Shown in pieces: positions 29,601 through 37,720 of a DNA stretch of 64,000 bases (its first letter is position 1; each line of letters starts with the position of its first letter). Under the pieces are notes generated by a model. It was not told the origin of the DNA and made no database searches. It was given only the letters and a program-made list of their open reading frames with translations. The position numbers and the translations under genes are program-made. Origin of the DNA: CAVVFX01 sp963747535 (GTDB lineage Bacteria; Acidobacteriota; Terriglobia; Bryobacterales; Bryobacteraceae); the NCBI GenBank assembly GCA_963747535.1, contig CAVVFX010000020.1, positions 496,001-560,000 on the forward strand. The letters are read 5' to 3'.

Positions 29601-29853
29601 AGGGCGCCTGGGAGATTCCGGACGCAATGTACTGGTCGGGCCGGGATTGTTGAACTTCGATATCTCCGCATTCAAACGATTTCCCTTCGGCGAGCAGCGA
29701 TGGGTTCAGTTCCGGACCGACTTCTTTGGGGCTTTCAACCACCCGCAGTTCTCGGTTGGACAGACGCAGGCGGTGACCGCTTCCACTTATGGCCAGGTAA
29801 CGTCGGCGGGCGGAGCGCGCGTCATTCAGATGTCCTTGCAGGTGACGTTTTGA
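26674..29853 (+). CDS. TonB-dependent receptor, Oar-like, with carboxypeptidase-regulatory N-terminal domain
   Basis: An outer-membrane protein of about 1059 residues. Signal peptide (LHALILFVALLGTCRA) is followed by a carboxypeptidase D regulatory-like beta-sandwich at about residues 25-115 (GTVTGTVFDPNGGVVPSCKI to SDFHLSVG), a plug domain (LPANGRSFLNIAVV) and a large beta-barrel ending in the terminal aromatic VTF. This domain order is typical of the expanded receptor families of acidobacteria, which import oligosaccharides or other large substrates. The frame is open back to 26362, but the signal peptide marks ATG 26674 as the start. The sulfatase gene starts inside its stop (TTGA). Confidence 0.92.
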   Translation: MLPRRFRRPLHALILFVALLGTCRAQFNLGTVTGTVFDPNGGVVPSCKITVVNLENSNTRTAATNPAGLYVIASLPAGPYRITAEAAGFQKATGELTVGVDQTVTSDFHLSVGNVTETVQVTEQAAEVAVEKDSHEVSFVAGTQALENLPANGRSFLNIAVVGAGVQKSTDAAGGPFTNFGSTNHEIVVAGQIIGSTTFLQDGVVNMNVLTQTANIVASIESVREVSVESNGMSAKFASPGLVNVITKQGTNAFHGTAYDYLQNNALNARNFFATTIPTSRYNQFGANLGGPILHNKLFAFFDYAGLRQSAGAVSRNRVPTVAEQQGNFQADGVIYDPATYNASAGTISPFPNDTVPTTRISPFASRFLPYFPNPNTPLVGGINYQVNLDNTTNSDQYLGRVDYNLSAKDVLYGEIQTFNSPVVNPSISNGLFGIEYLNSGKNASVQDIHIFSPSLINIARMGYNRSILLLTQQGVGAQDYVQLFGLQNLTLPKDESIPPSASITGCCSLGNATNPQGGTQNLFQWADEVDWTIGRHQIFMGVEADRIQFNGTWLIYNGGSYTFNGQYTSNHLTGSALKLGPGLADFLLGYPSSASGAQGISNGAFRETDASAYIQDNWKISKKLTLNLGLRYEYYQPTSDKWGKASIYDLPTNTNHFGSWMPNYLNFGPRVGFAYAVSDRTVIRSGFGIYYNGEPYNFLQWMLAKLPNYTLQSVTLAIATPIPVTNVFVANPTSSAETPFTLNLRMPTPYTEQWNFGIQHSFGSKLLATATYIGSGSHQQPLRLNPNQAVQDVNPNNPTPINSRRPYPYIGDVEAQYNMANATYQSLQSTLRYRYNNGFSIFANYSWSKSLDLADAGATIAINGLNAKESSYGLANFNRAQVFNVGYLYELPFGAGKPFYSHPGWLGRELASGWQVSGVTTAESGVPLEITATDTSNTGGIHTQVADRVCDGRLSSGQQSIHMWFNTSCFVQPAAGRLGDSGRNVLVGPGLLNFDISAFKRFPFGEQRWVQFRTDFFGAFNHPQFSVGQTQAVTASTYGQVTSAGGARVIQMSLQVTF

Positions 29854-31346
29854 GCGCAAATCTGATCAGCCGCCGCGACCTGTTGGCCGGTGCGGCTGCG
29901 CAATCGATGCCCGCGGCCCGGCGGCCCAATTTACTTTACATTCTCGCCGACGACCATGCCGGTTACGTGTTGGGATGCGATGGCAATCGCCTGGCCCGCA
30001 CGCCCAATCTTGACCGGCTCGCGTCGGAAGGGACGCGATTCGCGGCGCACTACTGCAACTCTCCCGTCTGCACGCCTTCGCGCCAGAGCTTTCTGACCGG
30101 ACAGATGCCGCACATGGCCGGCGTGACGCGTCTCCCCACTCCGCTGGCCGAGGACAAGCCTACGCTAGCGCGTCAGTTGAAACAGGCGGGCTATACCACG
30201 GCCGTGTTCGGGAAAATGCATTTCAATGTGCCCGCCAAGCCTGGCCTGCATGGATTCGACATTCCCCGTACGGAGCAGGAACTGACGCGCGATTGGAACC
30301 AGACGGTCAAGCCTCGCCCCGTGCCCGAAGGCGTGGCGACCAAGCCGCCGTGGCGTCCGTTCAAGGACCCGGCGCGAATCTGGCTGAACGCGGACAAACT
30401 GCCGTATCCGCGCTACGAACGTGACATGCGGTCGCTCTACCAGCTTCAGCTTGCGGAACAGTTCCTGGAAGCTCATCGCAATCAGCCGTTCGCCATGTGG
30501 CTGAGCTTTATGGAGCCGCATTCGCCATATGATTTTCCCATCGAAGATAGCGCGCGTTTCGATCCGGCGCGATTCGACGTTCCCCGCGTCGGTCCGGAGG
30601 ACGGCCCGCAAATCCCGCTCATCTTCCGCGACCTTACCGACGCGCAGAAACGCGGCATCATCGCGTCCTACTACACGTCGGTCGAGTATGTGGACCGCAA
30701 TGTCGGCCGGGCTCTCGACGCGCTGCGCCGGTTGGGGCTCGAGCGGGACACGCTGGTGGTGTACCACGCCGACCATGGCTACAGCCTCGGCCAGCACGGG
30801 CGCTTCGAGAAACACTGCGGCTACGATCCGGCGTTGCGCGTGCCCCTGGTGATGCGGCTGCCGGGTAAAATCCGGCAAGGCGTCGTCAAGGATCTGACTG
30901 AGCACATTGACGTGCCCGCGACCGTCGTCGACATCATGGGCATCGAGCGGTTGCCTGTCCAGCACGGCCAGAGCCTGCGGCCTTATCTCGAAGGCCGCAG
31001 GATGGACTCCGCGCGCAGTTGGATCTTCAGCGAGTACCTGGAAAACGAAGAAGCGTATGTCCGGACAGGGCGATGGAAGCTGATCTTCTGTTCCGGAAAA
31101 CGCAAGCGCGATGACGGATACGAGACTGACAATCCTACGCCTGGCCGTTATGTTCGTCTCTTCGATCTCGAAAAGGATCCGGGAGAATTCACGGACGTTG
31201 CGCGGTCAAATCGCGCAACTGTTGAGGAATTGGAGACGTTAATGCTCGACCGGTTCCGGGCGACGCACCCCGATGCGCCACACGAGCCGCAGCGCCTGTC
31301 GAGGGAAGAGTCGCTCGAATGGTACGTCCGCCCCCGAGACGTTTGA
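29850..31346 (+). CDS. Tat-exported formylglycine-dependent sulfatase
   Basis: About 498 residues. TTG 29850 overlaps the receptor TGA and puts a twin-arginine-like signal (ISRRDLLAGAAA) at the N-terminus; the frame's more distant start would run through the receptor gene. PNLLYILADDHAG holds the paired metal-binding Asp. The signature CTPSR (Cys74 converted to formylglycine) is followed by QSFLTGQMPHMAG. Other active-site parts are FGKMHF with Lys and His, SFMEPHSPYDFP, and YHADHGYSLGQHG with Asp-His. Substrate is probably a sulfated sugar or glycan fragment imported or exposed by the receptor. An activating formylglycine-generating enzyme is not encoded here. Confidence 0.92.
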   Translation: MSANLISRRDLLAGAAAQSMPAARRPNLLYILADDHAGYVLGCDGNRLARTPNLDRLASEGTRFAAHYCNSPVCTPSRQSFLTGQMPHMAGVTRLPTPLAEDKPTLARQLKQAGYTTAVFGKMHFNVPAKPGLHGFDIPRTEQELTRDWNQTVKPRPVPEGVATKPPWRPFKDPARIWLNADKLPYPRYERDMRSLYQLQLAEQFLEAHRNQPFAMWLSFMEPHSPYDFPIEDSARFDPARFDVPRVGPEDGPQIPLIFRDLTDAQKRGIIASYYTSVEYVDRNVGRALDALRRLGLERDTLVVYHADHGYSLGQHGRFEKHCGYDPALRVPLVMRLPGKIRQGVVKDLTEHIDVPATVVDIMGIERLPVQHGQSLRPYLEGRRMDSARSWIFSEYLENEEAYVRTGRWKLIFCSGKRKRDDGYETDNPTPGRYVRLFDLEKDPGEFTDVARSNRATVEELETLMLDRFRATHPDAPHEPQRLSREESLEWYVRPRDV

Positions 31347-31378
31347 GGCTCCGGGGCGATACAATAATCGACGTTCAT

Positions 31379-32632
31379 ATGATAACCACGCGACGCCGTT
31401 TTCTCTCTCTCGGAGCCTGCTCCACATTCCTTGCCCTGGCCGCGCCGGAGAAGGCGCGCCGCAAGATTCGCGACATCCAAACGATGACGCTGAAAGGTCC
31501 GTCGCGAACCTACGTGCTCGTCAAGGTGGTCGCAGACGATGGCGCCTATGGTATCGCCGAAGCTTATGGCACGCCCGCCATCGGCGTCAAAGAACAGATT
31601 CTCTCACTCAAGCCCGCGCTCGTCGGCAAAGACCCGCTGGAGATCGACACGATCTACACGTTCCTCGGGGAACGTACCCCGGATCTCAGCGGAGCCCGCA
31701 CCGACGGTTCGGCGCACGAATTGATGCGGGCGGCGAGCGGCATTGAGATGGCGCTCTGGGATCTCGCCGGCAAAGTGCTGGGGGTTCCTTCGTCCACGCT
31801 GTTGGGCGGACGTTTTCGCGAACGCGTGCGGGTCTACGATCACGCCACGCCGCGCAACCTGCTCGACAAGGCTTCGTGTCGCGAATGGGCCGATAAAGTG
31901 AAGGCCGATCCCGCCGGTTTTACGGGCCACAAGTTCGGCTTCCCGCATACTAACGCGACAACCGACCTGGCGCGCGACCGCTCCAATCGGGTTCTCACTA
32001 CGCGCGAATTGATCGACATCCGCCAGGGCTATGAAAACTGCCGCGAGGCCATTGGATGGGATCACGACATCATGGTGCATTGCCACTGGGAATATGACCT
32101 GCGCACCTCGATCCAGATTGCCGAAGCGATTGAACCGATCAAGCCGATGTGGTTCGAGGACCCGCTGCAGGTGGAATATTCCGAAGTCTGGCCGGCCCTG
32201 CGCGCGGCATCGCACGTGCCCATCTGTACGGGAGAGAATCTGGCGCGCCGGCAGGGCTTCAAGGATTTCATCATTCACCAGGGTTGCGATATCCTGCACC
32301 CGGATCTGCGCAACAGCGGCGGTTTCCTCGAAACCAAGCGTATCGCCGATATGGCATCGGTATACGGGCTGCCGATGGCGACGCATAATACGGGCAGCCA
32401 GTTGCACACGTGGGCGACTTGCCAGTGGGCCGCGTCGATCCGCGACTTCCTGGCGGTCGAAACTATCACCGGCCAGGGTGGATGGATGGACCAGTTGCTG
32501 GTGCTCGACGCGCCGTACATCAAGAATGGGATGGTGCAAGTGACCAACAAACCGGGCCTCGGAGTGGAGTTAAATGCGGACGTTGTCAAGGCGCACCTGG
32601 CTCCGGGCGAGGTCTTGTGGGACGGACTTTAG
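31379..32632 (+). CDS. Exported enolase-superfamily enzyme (mandelate racemase / sugar-acid dehydratase group)
   Basis: A protein of 417 residues with a Tat-like signal (TTRRRFLSLGACSTFLALAA). Capping-domain motifs (GIAEAYGTPAIGV; MRAASGIEMALWDLAGK) and barrel motifs follow: GHKFGFPH with a possible base Lys, WFEDPLQVEY with a metal Glu, CTGENLARRQGF with a metal Glu, and HNTGSQLHTWAT with a His base. The first metal position reads HCHWEYD where many relatives have Asp-x-His. Expected chemistry is abstraction of the alpha-proton of a sugar acid followed by dehydration. It starts 32 bp after the sulfatase and ends the rightward operon. Export of such an enzyme is unusual. Confidence 0.85.
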   Translation: MITTRRRFLSLGACSTFLALAAPEKARRKIRDIQTMTLKGPSRTYVLVKVVADDGAYGIAEAYGTPAIGVKEQILSLKPALVGKDPLEIDTIYTFLGERTPDLSGARTDGSAHELMRAASGIEMALWDLAGKVLGVPSSTLLGGRFRERVRVYDHATPRNLLDKASCREWADKVKADPAGFTGHKFGFPHTNATTDLARDRSNRVLTTRELIDIRQGYENCREAIGWDHDIMVHCHWEYDLRTSIQIAEAIEPIKPMWFEDPLQVEYSEVWPALRAASHVPICTGENLARRQGFKDFIIHQGCDILHPDLRNSGGFLETKRIADMASVYGLPMATHNTGSQLHTWATCQWAASIRDFLAVETITGQGGWMDQLLVLDAPYIKNGMVQVTNKPGLGVELNADVVKAHLAPGEVLWDGL

Positions 32633-32633
32633 C

Positions 32634-32825
32634 AACGGCTGCTCCGCCGCGTTAAGAACGGCTGCTCCCGCAGCTTTAAGAACGGCTGCTCCCGCAGCTT
32701 TAAGAACGGCTGCTCCCGCAGCTTTAAGAACGGCTGCTCCCGCAGCTTTAAGAACGGCTGCTCCCGCAGCTTTAAGAACGGCTGCTCCCGCAGCCGGGCA
32801 GACCACAAACAACGATGGTCTGCCC
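32634..32825 (+). repeat. Two-hairpin repeat, copy E, with hairpin 1 amplified in tandem
   Basis: A degenerate 23-bp unit (32634-32656) is followed by five identical 24-bp units (starts at 32657, 32681, 32705, 32729 and 32753). A sixth unit (32777) continues into hairpin 2: GGGCAGACCA, loop CAAACAACGA, TGGTCTGCCC (32796-32825). Each 24-bp unit carries GGCTGCTCCCGCAGC. The array fills the convergent gap between the enolase-family and DUF2237 genes. It is open in two frames, but the predicted peptides are only repeats. Confidence 0.9.
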
Positions 32826-32836
32826 CACGGCGGAGA

Positions 32837-33199
32837 TTAGTTCACACGCGCGCACTTGAGCAGCATTTCGAGCGTGACCACCTCGAGTGCTCTTTCGTGG
32901 GTGGCTTCGAGACGGACAGGCGCAATCACGCCCGCGTCAAGAGACATCTTCCAGGGCTCGACACATACGCACCACGAGTCACCCGCCTTCAGACCGGGGA
33001 ATCCATATTCGGGTCGAGGCGTAATGAGGTCGTTGCCGATGGACGCCTGGTGAATCAGGAAGGCATCGTTCACCGTGACGCACACGCAGTGCCTTCCTAC
33101 ATCCTCAGGGCCGGAGTTACACTTGCCATCGCGATAAAAACCGGTTAGCGGGTCGGCGCCACAGGTTTGCAGTACGCCGCCCAGAACGTTCTTGACCAT
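32837..33199 (-). CDS. DUF2237 family protein (COG3651)
   Basis: A soluble protein of 120 residues covering the whole family. Hallmark segments are NVLGGVLQTCGADPLTGFYRDG, CNSGPEDVGRHCVCV, LITPRPEYGFPGLKAGDSWCVC and VRLEATHERALE. Conserved Cys and His residues (the GxHxVC region and WCVC) suggest a metal site or redox pair. Function is unknown for the family; a link to environmental stress has been proposed from gene contexts only. No operon partner here. Confidence 0.88.
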   Translation of the reverse strand: MVKNVLGGVLQTCGADPLTGFYRDGKCNSGPEDVGRHCVCVTVNDAFLIHQASIGNDLITPRPEYGFPGLKAGDSWCVCVEPWKMSLDAGVIAPVRLEATHERALEVVTLEMLLKCARVN

Positions 33200-33229
33200 T
33201 CCTTCTAGAGTAGCGTGCCGGCAAGCTGA

Positions 33230-33334
33230 TCAGAACATCAGGCGCAGGGCTGGCTGCATAATGCGCGGATCGCGGGCCGCCGTCACCTGTCCCGTCGCCG
33301 AGTTGGTGTTCGCGCCCGCGGAGCCTTTCGTTTC
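33230..33334 (-). pseudogene. Remnant of a TonB-dependent receptor C-terminus
   Basis: About 34 codons ending NSATGQVTAARDPRIMQPALRLMF-stop. The Gly-x-Val/Ile-Thr-x-Ala-x-Asp-Pro-Arg-x-Met-Gln-x-Ala-Leu pattern with a terminal Phe is the typical last two beta-strands of acidobacterial Oar-like receptors; compare the end of the intact receptor at 29853. Upstream of it in the same frame the sequence has no receptor similarity and overlaps the Uma2 gene, so only the tail remains. Confidence 0.55.
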
Positions 33335-33398
33335 AATGGCAAGGTGTGGTGACTGGCTCGGCGGGGCTTCTTCGACGAGTTGCGGCGGCTTGTCCCCT

Positions 33399-33974
33399 TC
33401 AGGGTGCGGCTTCGAAGTAGATTTCGGCGAGCGGGAGGTCGATTTCGAGGGACTCGACTCGAACGGTGGCTTCAAGGCCCACGTAGCTCGAAAGAATCCA
33501 GCGGCCATCCGGCGTCTTGTGGAACACCTCGATCCGCGGCTCGTCCTGCGCAATGAGGAGGTATTCTTCAAACGAAGGCAGGCCGCGATAGAGAGCGAAT
33601 TTGCCGCCGTAGTCGTAATCGGCCGTGGATGGAGACAGGATTTCAACGATGACTTTGGGGTTAGTGATGGTGTCCTGGCCCTCGTCAGTAAAGACGGGCT
33701 TGCCGCAGACGACCATGAAGTCCGGATACGTGAATTTGGTGGGGCCGACCCGAAGGCGGACGGTGGAATTCACAGCCCGGCAGGGGTGCCCACGCAAGCG
33801 CTCGAAGAGGAGGTGCGCCGTGCACAAGGCGATACGTCCATGCTCCCAACTGGCGGCTATGACGGGAAACATCTCGCCGTCATAGAATTCGCTCCTCAGG
33901 TCGGAGAGGCGGTCCAGAGCAAGGTATTCTTCCACGGAAAGCTTGGGAACCGGGCTCGCGCTCATATTCAGCAT
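33399..33974 (-). CDS. Uma2 family protein (DUF820, restriction-endonuclease fold)
   Basis: A protein of 191 residues. Uma2 hallmarks are LSVEEYLALDR, SEFYDGEMFPV, RIALCTAHLLFERLRG, YPDFMVVCGK and PKVIVEILSPSTADYDYGGKFALYRGLPSFEEYLLI. The Asp in YPD and Glu in VEIL match the PD-(D/E)xK-like active-site layout of the family. Biological role is unclear: such genes are abundant in cyanobacteria and acidobacteria and are not normally paired with a methylase. Start is ATG 33974, or ATG 33965 three codons inside. Confidence 0.88.
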   Translation of the reverse strand: MLNMSASPVPKLSVEEYLALDRLSDLRSEFYDGEMFPVIAASWEHGRIALCTAHLLFERLRGHPCRAVNSTVRLRVGPTKFTYPDFMVVCGKPVFTDEGQDTITNPKVIVEILSPSTADYDYGGKFALYRGLPSFEEYLLIAQDEPRIEVFHKTPDGRWILSSYVGLEATVRVESLEIDLPLAEIYFEAAP

Positions 33975-34012
33975 TATAACCGGCGGATGTACTGAGATAG
34001 AGTAAAGGGTTC

Positions 34013-35794
34013 ATGCGCATTACCACTTTGTCGGCCGCCGGCCTTGTGCTGGCCGCGGCCTTAATCTCCTCGACTCCGATGAGACTTTCTTCTTTCGATC
34101 CCCAGGTCAACGAGCTGCTCGCCCGCATGACCCTCGATGAAAAAATCGGCCAGATGACGCAGGCCGACAAAGAGTTTGTCAAAGACCCAACGGATGTCGA
34201 GACGCTCTTTCTCGGGTCCATTCTGAACGGTGGAAGTTCCGATCCCGACGATGGGAACAGCCTGCAAGCCTGGACCAACATGGTGGACAATTTTCAGAAG
34301 CATGCGCTGAAGACGCGCCTGCGCATTCCGCTGCTCTACGGCGTCGATTCGGTACACGGCCACAGCAACGTGTTGGGCGCTGTGATCTTCCCGCACAACA
34401 TCGGGCTGGGTTGCACGCGGAACGCGGCGCTGGTCAACCGGATCATGCAGATCACCGCCGAAGAGACGCGCGCCACCGGCATCAACTGGGCCTTCTCACC
34501 GTGCGTTACCGTGCCTCAGGATCCGCGCTGGGGACGGACCTACGAGGGTTATTCCGAAGATCCCGGAATCGTGCGCGACCTGGCTGGTCCCGCGGTTCTG
34601 GGGCTGCAGTCCGACTCGCTGGCCAATCCGCTCGGGGTTCTGGCGTGCGCCAAACATTATGTGGGCGACGGGGGCACGGCGTTCGGGTCGGCGCGGAAGG
34701 GGAAGGGTCTGGATCAGGGTGATACGCGCGTCGACGAAGCGACTCTGCGCCGCGTTCATCTGCAAGGCTACTATTCGGCCGTGCGGGCGGGTGTCGGATC
34801 GATCATGCCGTCGTACAGCAGTTGGAACGGCGTCAAGATGTCGGGCAACAAATACCTGCTCACCGATGTCCTGAAGGGCGAACTGGGCTTCGAGGGCTTC
34901 CTCATTTCCGACTACAACGCGATCGACCAGATCAAACCGAACGATTACAAGGCTTCGATTGCCATTTCGATCAATGCCGGGATGGACATGGGAATGGTTC
35001 CAGGCCGCTATAAGGAATATATTCGCGATTTGAAGGCGCTGGTCGGCGAGGGGCAGGTGCCGATGTCCCGGATTGACGATGCCGTGCGCCGCATTCTGCG
35101 GGTGAAGTTCGCCATGGGCTTAATGGAACCTAACCGGTCCGTGCTGGCCGATCGTAGCCTGCATAAGGATTTCGGCTCTCCGGAACATCGCGCAGTCGCC
35201 AGGGAAGCCGTTCGCGAATCGCTGGTATTGCTCAAGAACGATCGCAAGATACTGCCGGTTGCGAAAACCGCACGGCGAATCCACGTCGCCGGCAAGAATG
35301 CGGACGACCTGGGGAATCAATGCGGCGGTTGGACCATCGACTGGCAGGGCAAGAGCGGAGCGGTTACCACTGGCGGCACGACCATCCTTGCCGCTCTCAA
35401 GAGCTCCGTTTCCAAAAACACGCAGGTGACGTTTTCGGTGGATGGATCGGGTGCGAAGGGCGCAGATATCGCGATCGTAATCGTGGGAGAAAAGCCCTAC
35501 GCCGAAGGAATGGGGGATCGCGCCGACCTGTCGCTGGCGCCGGAAGATTTTGCCGCGATCAAGAATGCGAAGAGCGCGGGTGTACCGGTGGCTGTGGTGG
35601 TGGTCTCAGGACGTCCCCTGGTACTCGGCGAGGCGATGGATCAGGCAAATGCGGTCGTCGCAGCCTGGCTTCCCGGAACCGAAGGCCAGGGCGTCGCGGA
35701 TGTACTGCTGGGCGATTATAAGCCGACGGGAAAACTATCGTTTCGCTGGCCTGGGAATGAGGTCTTCAAGGTCGGGTACGGGCTGAGTTATTAA
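34013..35794 (+). CDS. Glycoside hydrolase family 3 (beta-glucosidase-like), exported
   Basis: A protein of 593 residues with a signal peptide (TLSAAGLVLAAALISS). The GH3 TIM-barrel domain contains LLYGVDSVHGHSN, AFSPCVTVPQDPRWGRTYEGYSEDP, the Lys-His pair (ACAKHYVGDGG) and nucleophile Asp300 in FLISDYNAID. The second alpha/beta domain carries RIHVAGKNADDLGNQCGGWT and the probable acid/base Glu region GEKPYAEGMGDR, ending PTGKLSFRWP and GYGLSY. This resembles plant/ExoP-type exo-beta-glucosidases without a C-terminal FnIII domain. The stop is 6 bp before the first membrane-TPR gene, so co-transcription is likely. Confidence 0.93.
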   Translation: MRITTLSAAGLVLAAALISSTPMRLSSFDPQVNELLARMTLDEKIGQMTQADKEFVKDPTDVETLFLGSILNGGSSDPDDGNSLQAWTNMVDNFQKHALKTRLRIPLLYGVDSVHGHSNVLGAVIFPHNIGLGCTRNAALVNRIMQITAEETRATGINWAFSPCVTVPQDPRWGRTYEGYSEDPGIVRDLAGPAVLGLQSDSLANPLGVLACAKHYVGDGGTAFGSARKGKGLDQGDTRVDEATLRRVHLQGYYSAVRAGVGSIMPSYSSWNGVKMSGNKYLLTDVLKGELGFEGFLISDYNAIDQIKPNDYKASIAISINAGMDMGMVPGRYKEYIRDLKALVGEGQVPMSRIDDAVRRILRVKFAMGLMEPNRSVLADRSLHKDFGSPEHRAVAREAVRESLVLLKNDRKILPVAKTARRIHVAGKNADDLGNQCGGWTIDWQGKSGAVTTGGTTILAALKSSVSKNTQVTFSVDGSGAKGADIAIVIVGEKPYAEGMGDRADLSLAPEDFAAIKNAKSAGVPVAVVVVSGRPLVLGEAMDQANAVVAAWLPGTEGQGVADVLLGDYKPTGKLSFRWPGNEVFKVGYGLSY

Positions 35795-35800
35795 GTTTCA

Positions 35801-37720
35801 GTGAACCCTCGCACCAAGCCAGGGTCGGGCCGGGGGAGCGCTGTCCGCCATCTTACAACGGGAGCGCGTAATAAACTATGGAGAGTGTCTGGCCGCGGCA
35901 AGCGTTCCCGGGTTCAGCCCAAACCCCCAACTCATCGACTCAGAGCGGCGGACTGGCGGCCATGGCTTCCTGATCTGGCGATCGGCCTCGGGTTGATTCT
36001 ATCGATCCTGGTGGTTTATGCCCAGACCGGCCACTTCGATTTCACGACTTATGACGACGACTTGCACGTGTACGAAAATCCCCACGTCCAGGCCGGTCTG
36101 ACGCTCGCCGGCATCAAATATGCCTTCACCGCGGTGGTTTCCAACAACTGGATGCCGGCGACGATGCTTTCGCATATTCTCGCCGCGCAGTTCTTCCACC
36201 TGGACAGCGGCATGCACCATCTGGTGAATGTCGGGTTTCACGCACTGTCGGCCGTGCTGCTGTTCATGGCGTTGCGGCGCGCCACCGGCGCGCGCTGGCC
36301 CAGCGCCTTCGTCGCCTTCATGTTCGCATTGCACCCTCTGCATGCCGGATCGGTGGCGTGGGTCTCGGAGCGGAAAGATGTTCTCAGCGCCTGCTTCTGG
36401 TTTGCGGCGCTCTACTGCTACGTGCGCTACACCGAACGGCCGGGCCGGGGCCGTTACCTCGCGGTCCTTGGATTATTCTGTCTCGGCCTGATGTCCAAGC
36501 CGATGATGGTCACGTTTCCGTTCACACTTTTGCTGTTCGACTTCTGGCCTCTCGGCCGGCTGCAACGGCCCGGAATCCTTTGGGAGAAGCTACCGTTCTT
36601 CGCGCTTTCCGCCGCCGACTCCGCGGTTACCTATTTCGTGCAGCAGTCCGGCGGCGCGGTTCAGGCGATCCCGCTCGCGACCCGGATCGGGAACGCTTTG
36701 ATTTCGTACGTCATCTACATCGGGCAGATGTTCTGGCCCGCGCGGCTGGCGGTCATCTATCCGTACCCGAAAGCGATTGCGGCCTGGCAGGTCGCGGTCG
36801 CCGCCGCCATCGTTTTAGGGGTGTCCGGGCTGGCAGTGGTTGCATGGCGAACGCGACCGTACCTGGCGACGGGATGGTTCTGGTATCTGGGAACGCTGGT
36901 TCCGGTGATCGGGCTGGTGCAGGTCGGGGTGCAGTCCCACGCAGACCGGTACACCTACATCCCGCTGGTCGGATTATCGGTGATGGTGGCATGGGGCGCG
37001 GCGGAGGTGGCCGGGAAATGGCCGCGGACAGAACCGGCGATCGCTGCGGTGGCTACGGTCGCCTGCGTGGTGTGGATGGCGGTCGCGTGGAAAGAGACCG
37101 CCTATTGGCGGAACAGCGCGACGTTGTACCAACACGCCATCGACGTGACGCAAGACAATTGGGTGGCGGAGTATAACCTGGGACACTACCTGATGATTAC
37201 GCCGGGGCGCACCTCCGACGCGATCGCCCATTTCAAGGCGTCCCTCCGCATCAAGCCGGACTATGCCGAAGCGGACAACAACCTTGGCACAGCCTTGATG
37301 AATAGCGGGCGCAACGCGGACGCGATCCCTTATTTTGAGGCTGCTCTCCGCGTCAAGCCGGATTTCGCCGACGTTCACTTTAACCTCGGCCTGGCTCTCT
37401 CGAATCTGCATGGCCGCGATTCCGAGGCGATAGCTCAATACGAAGCCGCGCTGCGCCTGCGGCCAGACAATGAAATGGCGCACAACAACCTTGGACTGCT
37501 GCTGGTGAAACAAGGACGCACCCCGGAGGCGATTGCGCATTTCGAAGCCGCGGTCCGGTTGAATCCCGATTACCGGAACGAGCATAACCTGGGTGTTATT
37601 TTCCTGACGATGCCCGGGAGGCAGTCCGACGCCCTGGCCCATCTGGAGATTGCGCAGCGACTGCATCCCGATCCCGAAATAGCGAACCTGATCGAAGGCC
37701 TGCGCGCGGGGAAGAAATGA
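35801..37720 (+). CDS. Membrane-TPR protein 1, TMTC/GT-C-like (tandem triplicate)
   Basis: A protein of 639 residues. About 10-11 membrane helices occupy residues 53-430, then five TPR units to the end (AEYNLGHYL; AEADNNLGTAL; ADVHFNLGLAL; EMAHNNLGLLL; RNEHNLGVIF). The first extracytoplasmic loop has an acidic motif (FTTYDDDLHVYENPHVQ). HPLHAGSVAWVSERKDVLS and SHADRYTYIPLVGL also match the bacterial relatives of eukaryotic TMTC O-mannosyltransferases. This suggests a lipid-sugar-dependent glycosyltransferase, but activity is not proven for bacterial members. Start GTG 35801 lies 6 bp after the GH3 stop; GTG 35885 gives an N-terminus closer to the paralogs. It overlaps gene 2 by ATGA. Confidence 0.85.
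   Translation: MNPRTKPGSGRGSAVRHLTTGARNKLWRVSGRGKRSRVQPKPPTHRLRAADWRPWLPDLAIGLGLILSILVVYAQTGHFDFTTYDDDLHVYENPHVQAGLTLAGIKYAFTAVVSNNWMPATMLSHILAAQFFHLDSGMHHLVNVGFHALSAVLLFMALRRATGARWPSAFVAFMFALHPLHAGSVAWVSERKDVLSACFWFAALYCYVRYTERPGRGRYLAVLGLFCLGLMSKPMMVTFPFTLLLFDFWPLGRLQRPGILWEKLPFFALSAADSAVTYFVQQSGGAVQAIPLATRIGNALISYVIYIGQMFWPARLAVIYPYPKAIAAWQVAVAAAIVLGVSGLAVVAWRTRPYLATGWFWYLGTLVPVIGLVQVGVQSHADRYTYIPLVGLSVMVAWGAAEVAGKWPRTEPAIAAVATVACVVWMAVAWKETAYWRNSATLYQHAIDVTQDNWVAEYNLGHYLMITPGRTSDAIAHFKASLRIKPDYAEADNNLGTALMNSGRNADAIPYFEAALRVKPDFADVHFNLGLALSNLHGRDSEAIAQYEAALRLRPDNEMAHNNLGLLLVKQGRTPEAIAHFEAAVRLNPDYRNEHNLGVIFLTMPGRQSDALAHLEIAQRLHPDPEIANLIEGLRAGKK

Noticed and set aside
32634..32800. CRISPR-like array of 24-bp repeats
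   Set aside because: The units are directly contiguous with no spacers, and no cas genes are near. It is a tandem expansion of a hairpin module.
32570..32840. Protein encoded through the tandem repeat (both strands open)
   Set aside because: The predicted peptides are only AGAAVLKA- or APAALRTA-type repeats, with no ribosome binding site and overlap of the enolase-family gene end.
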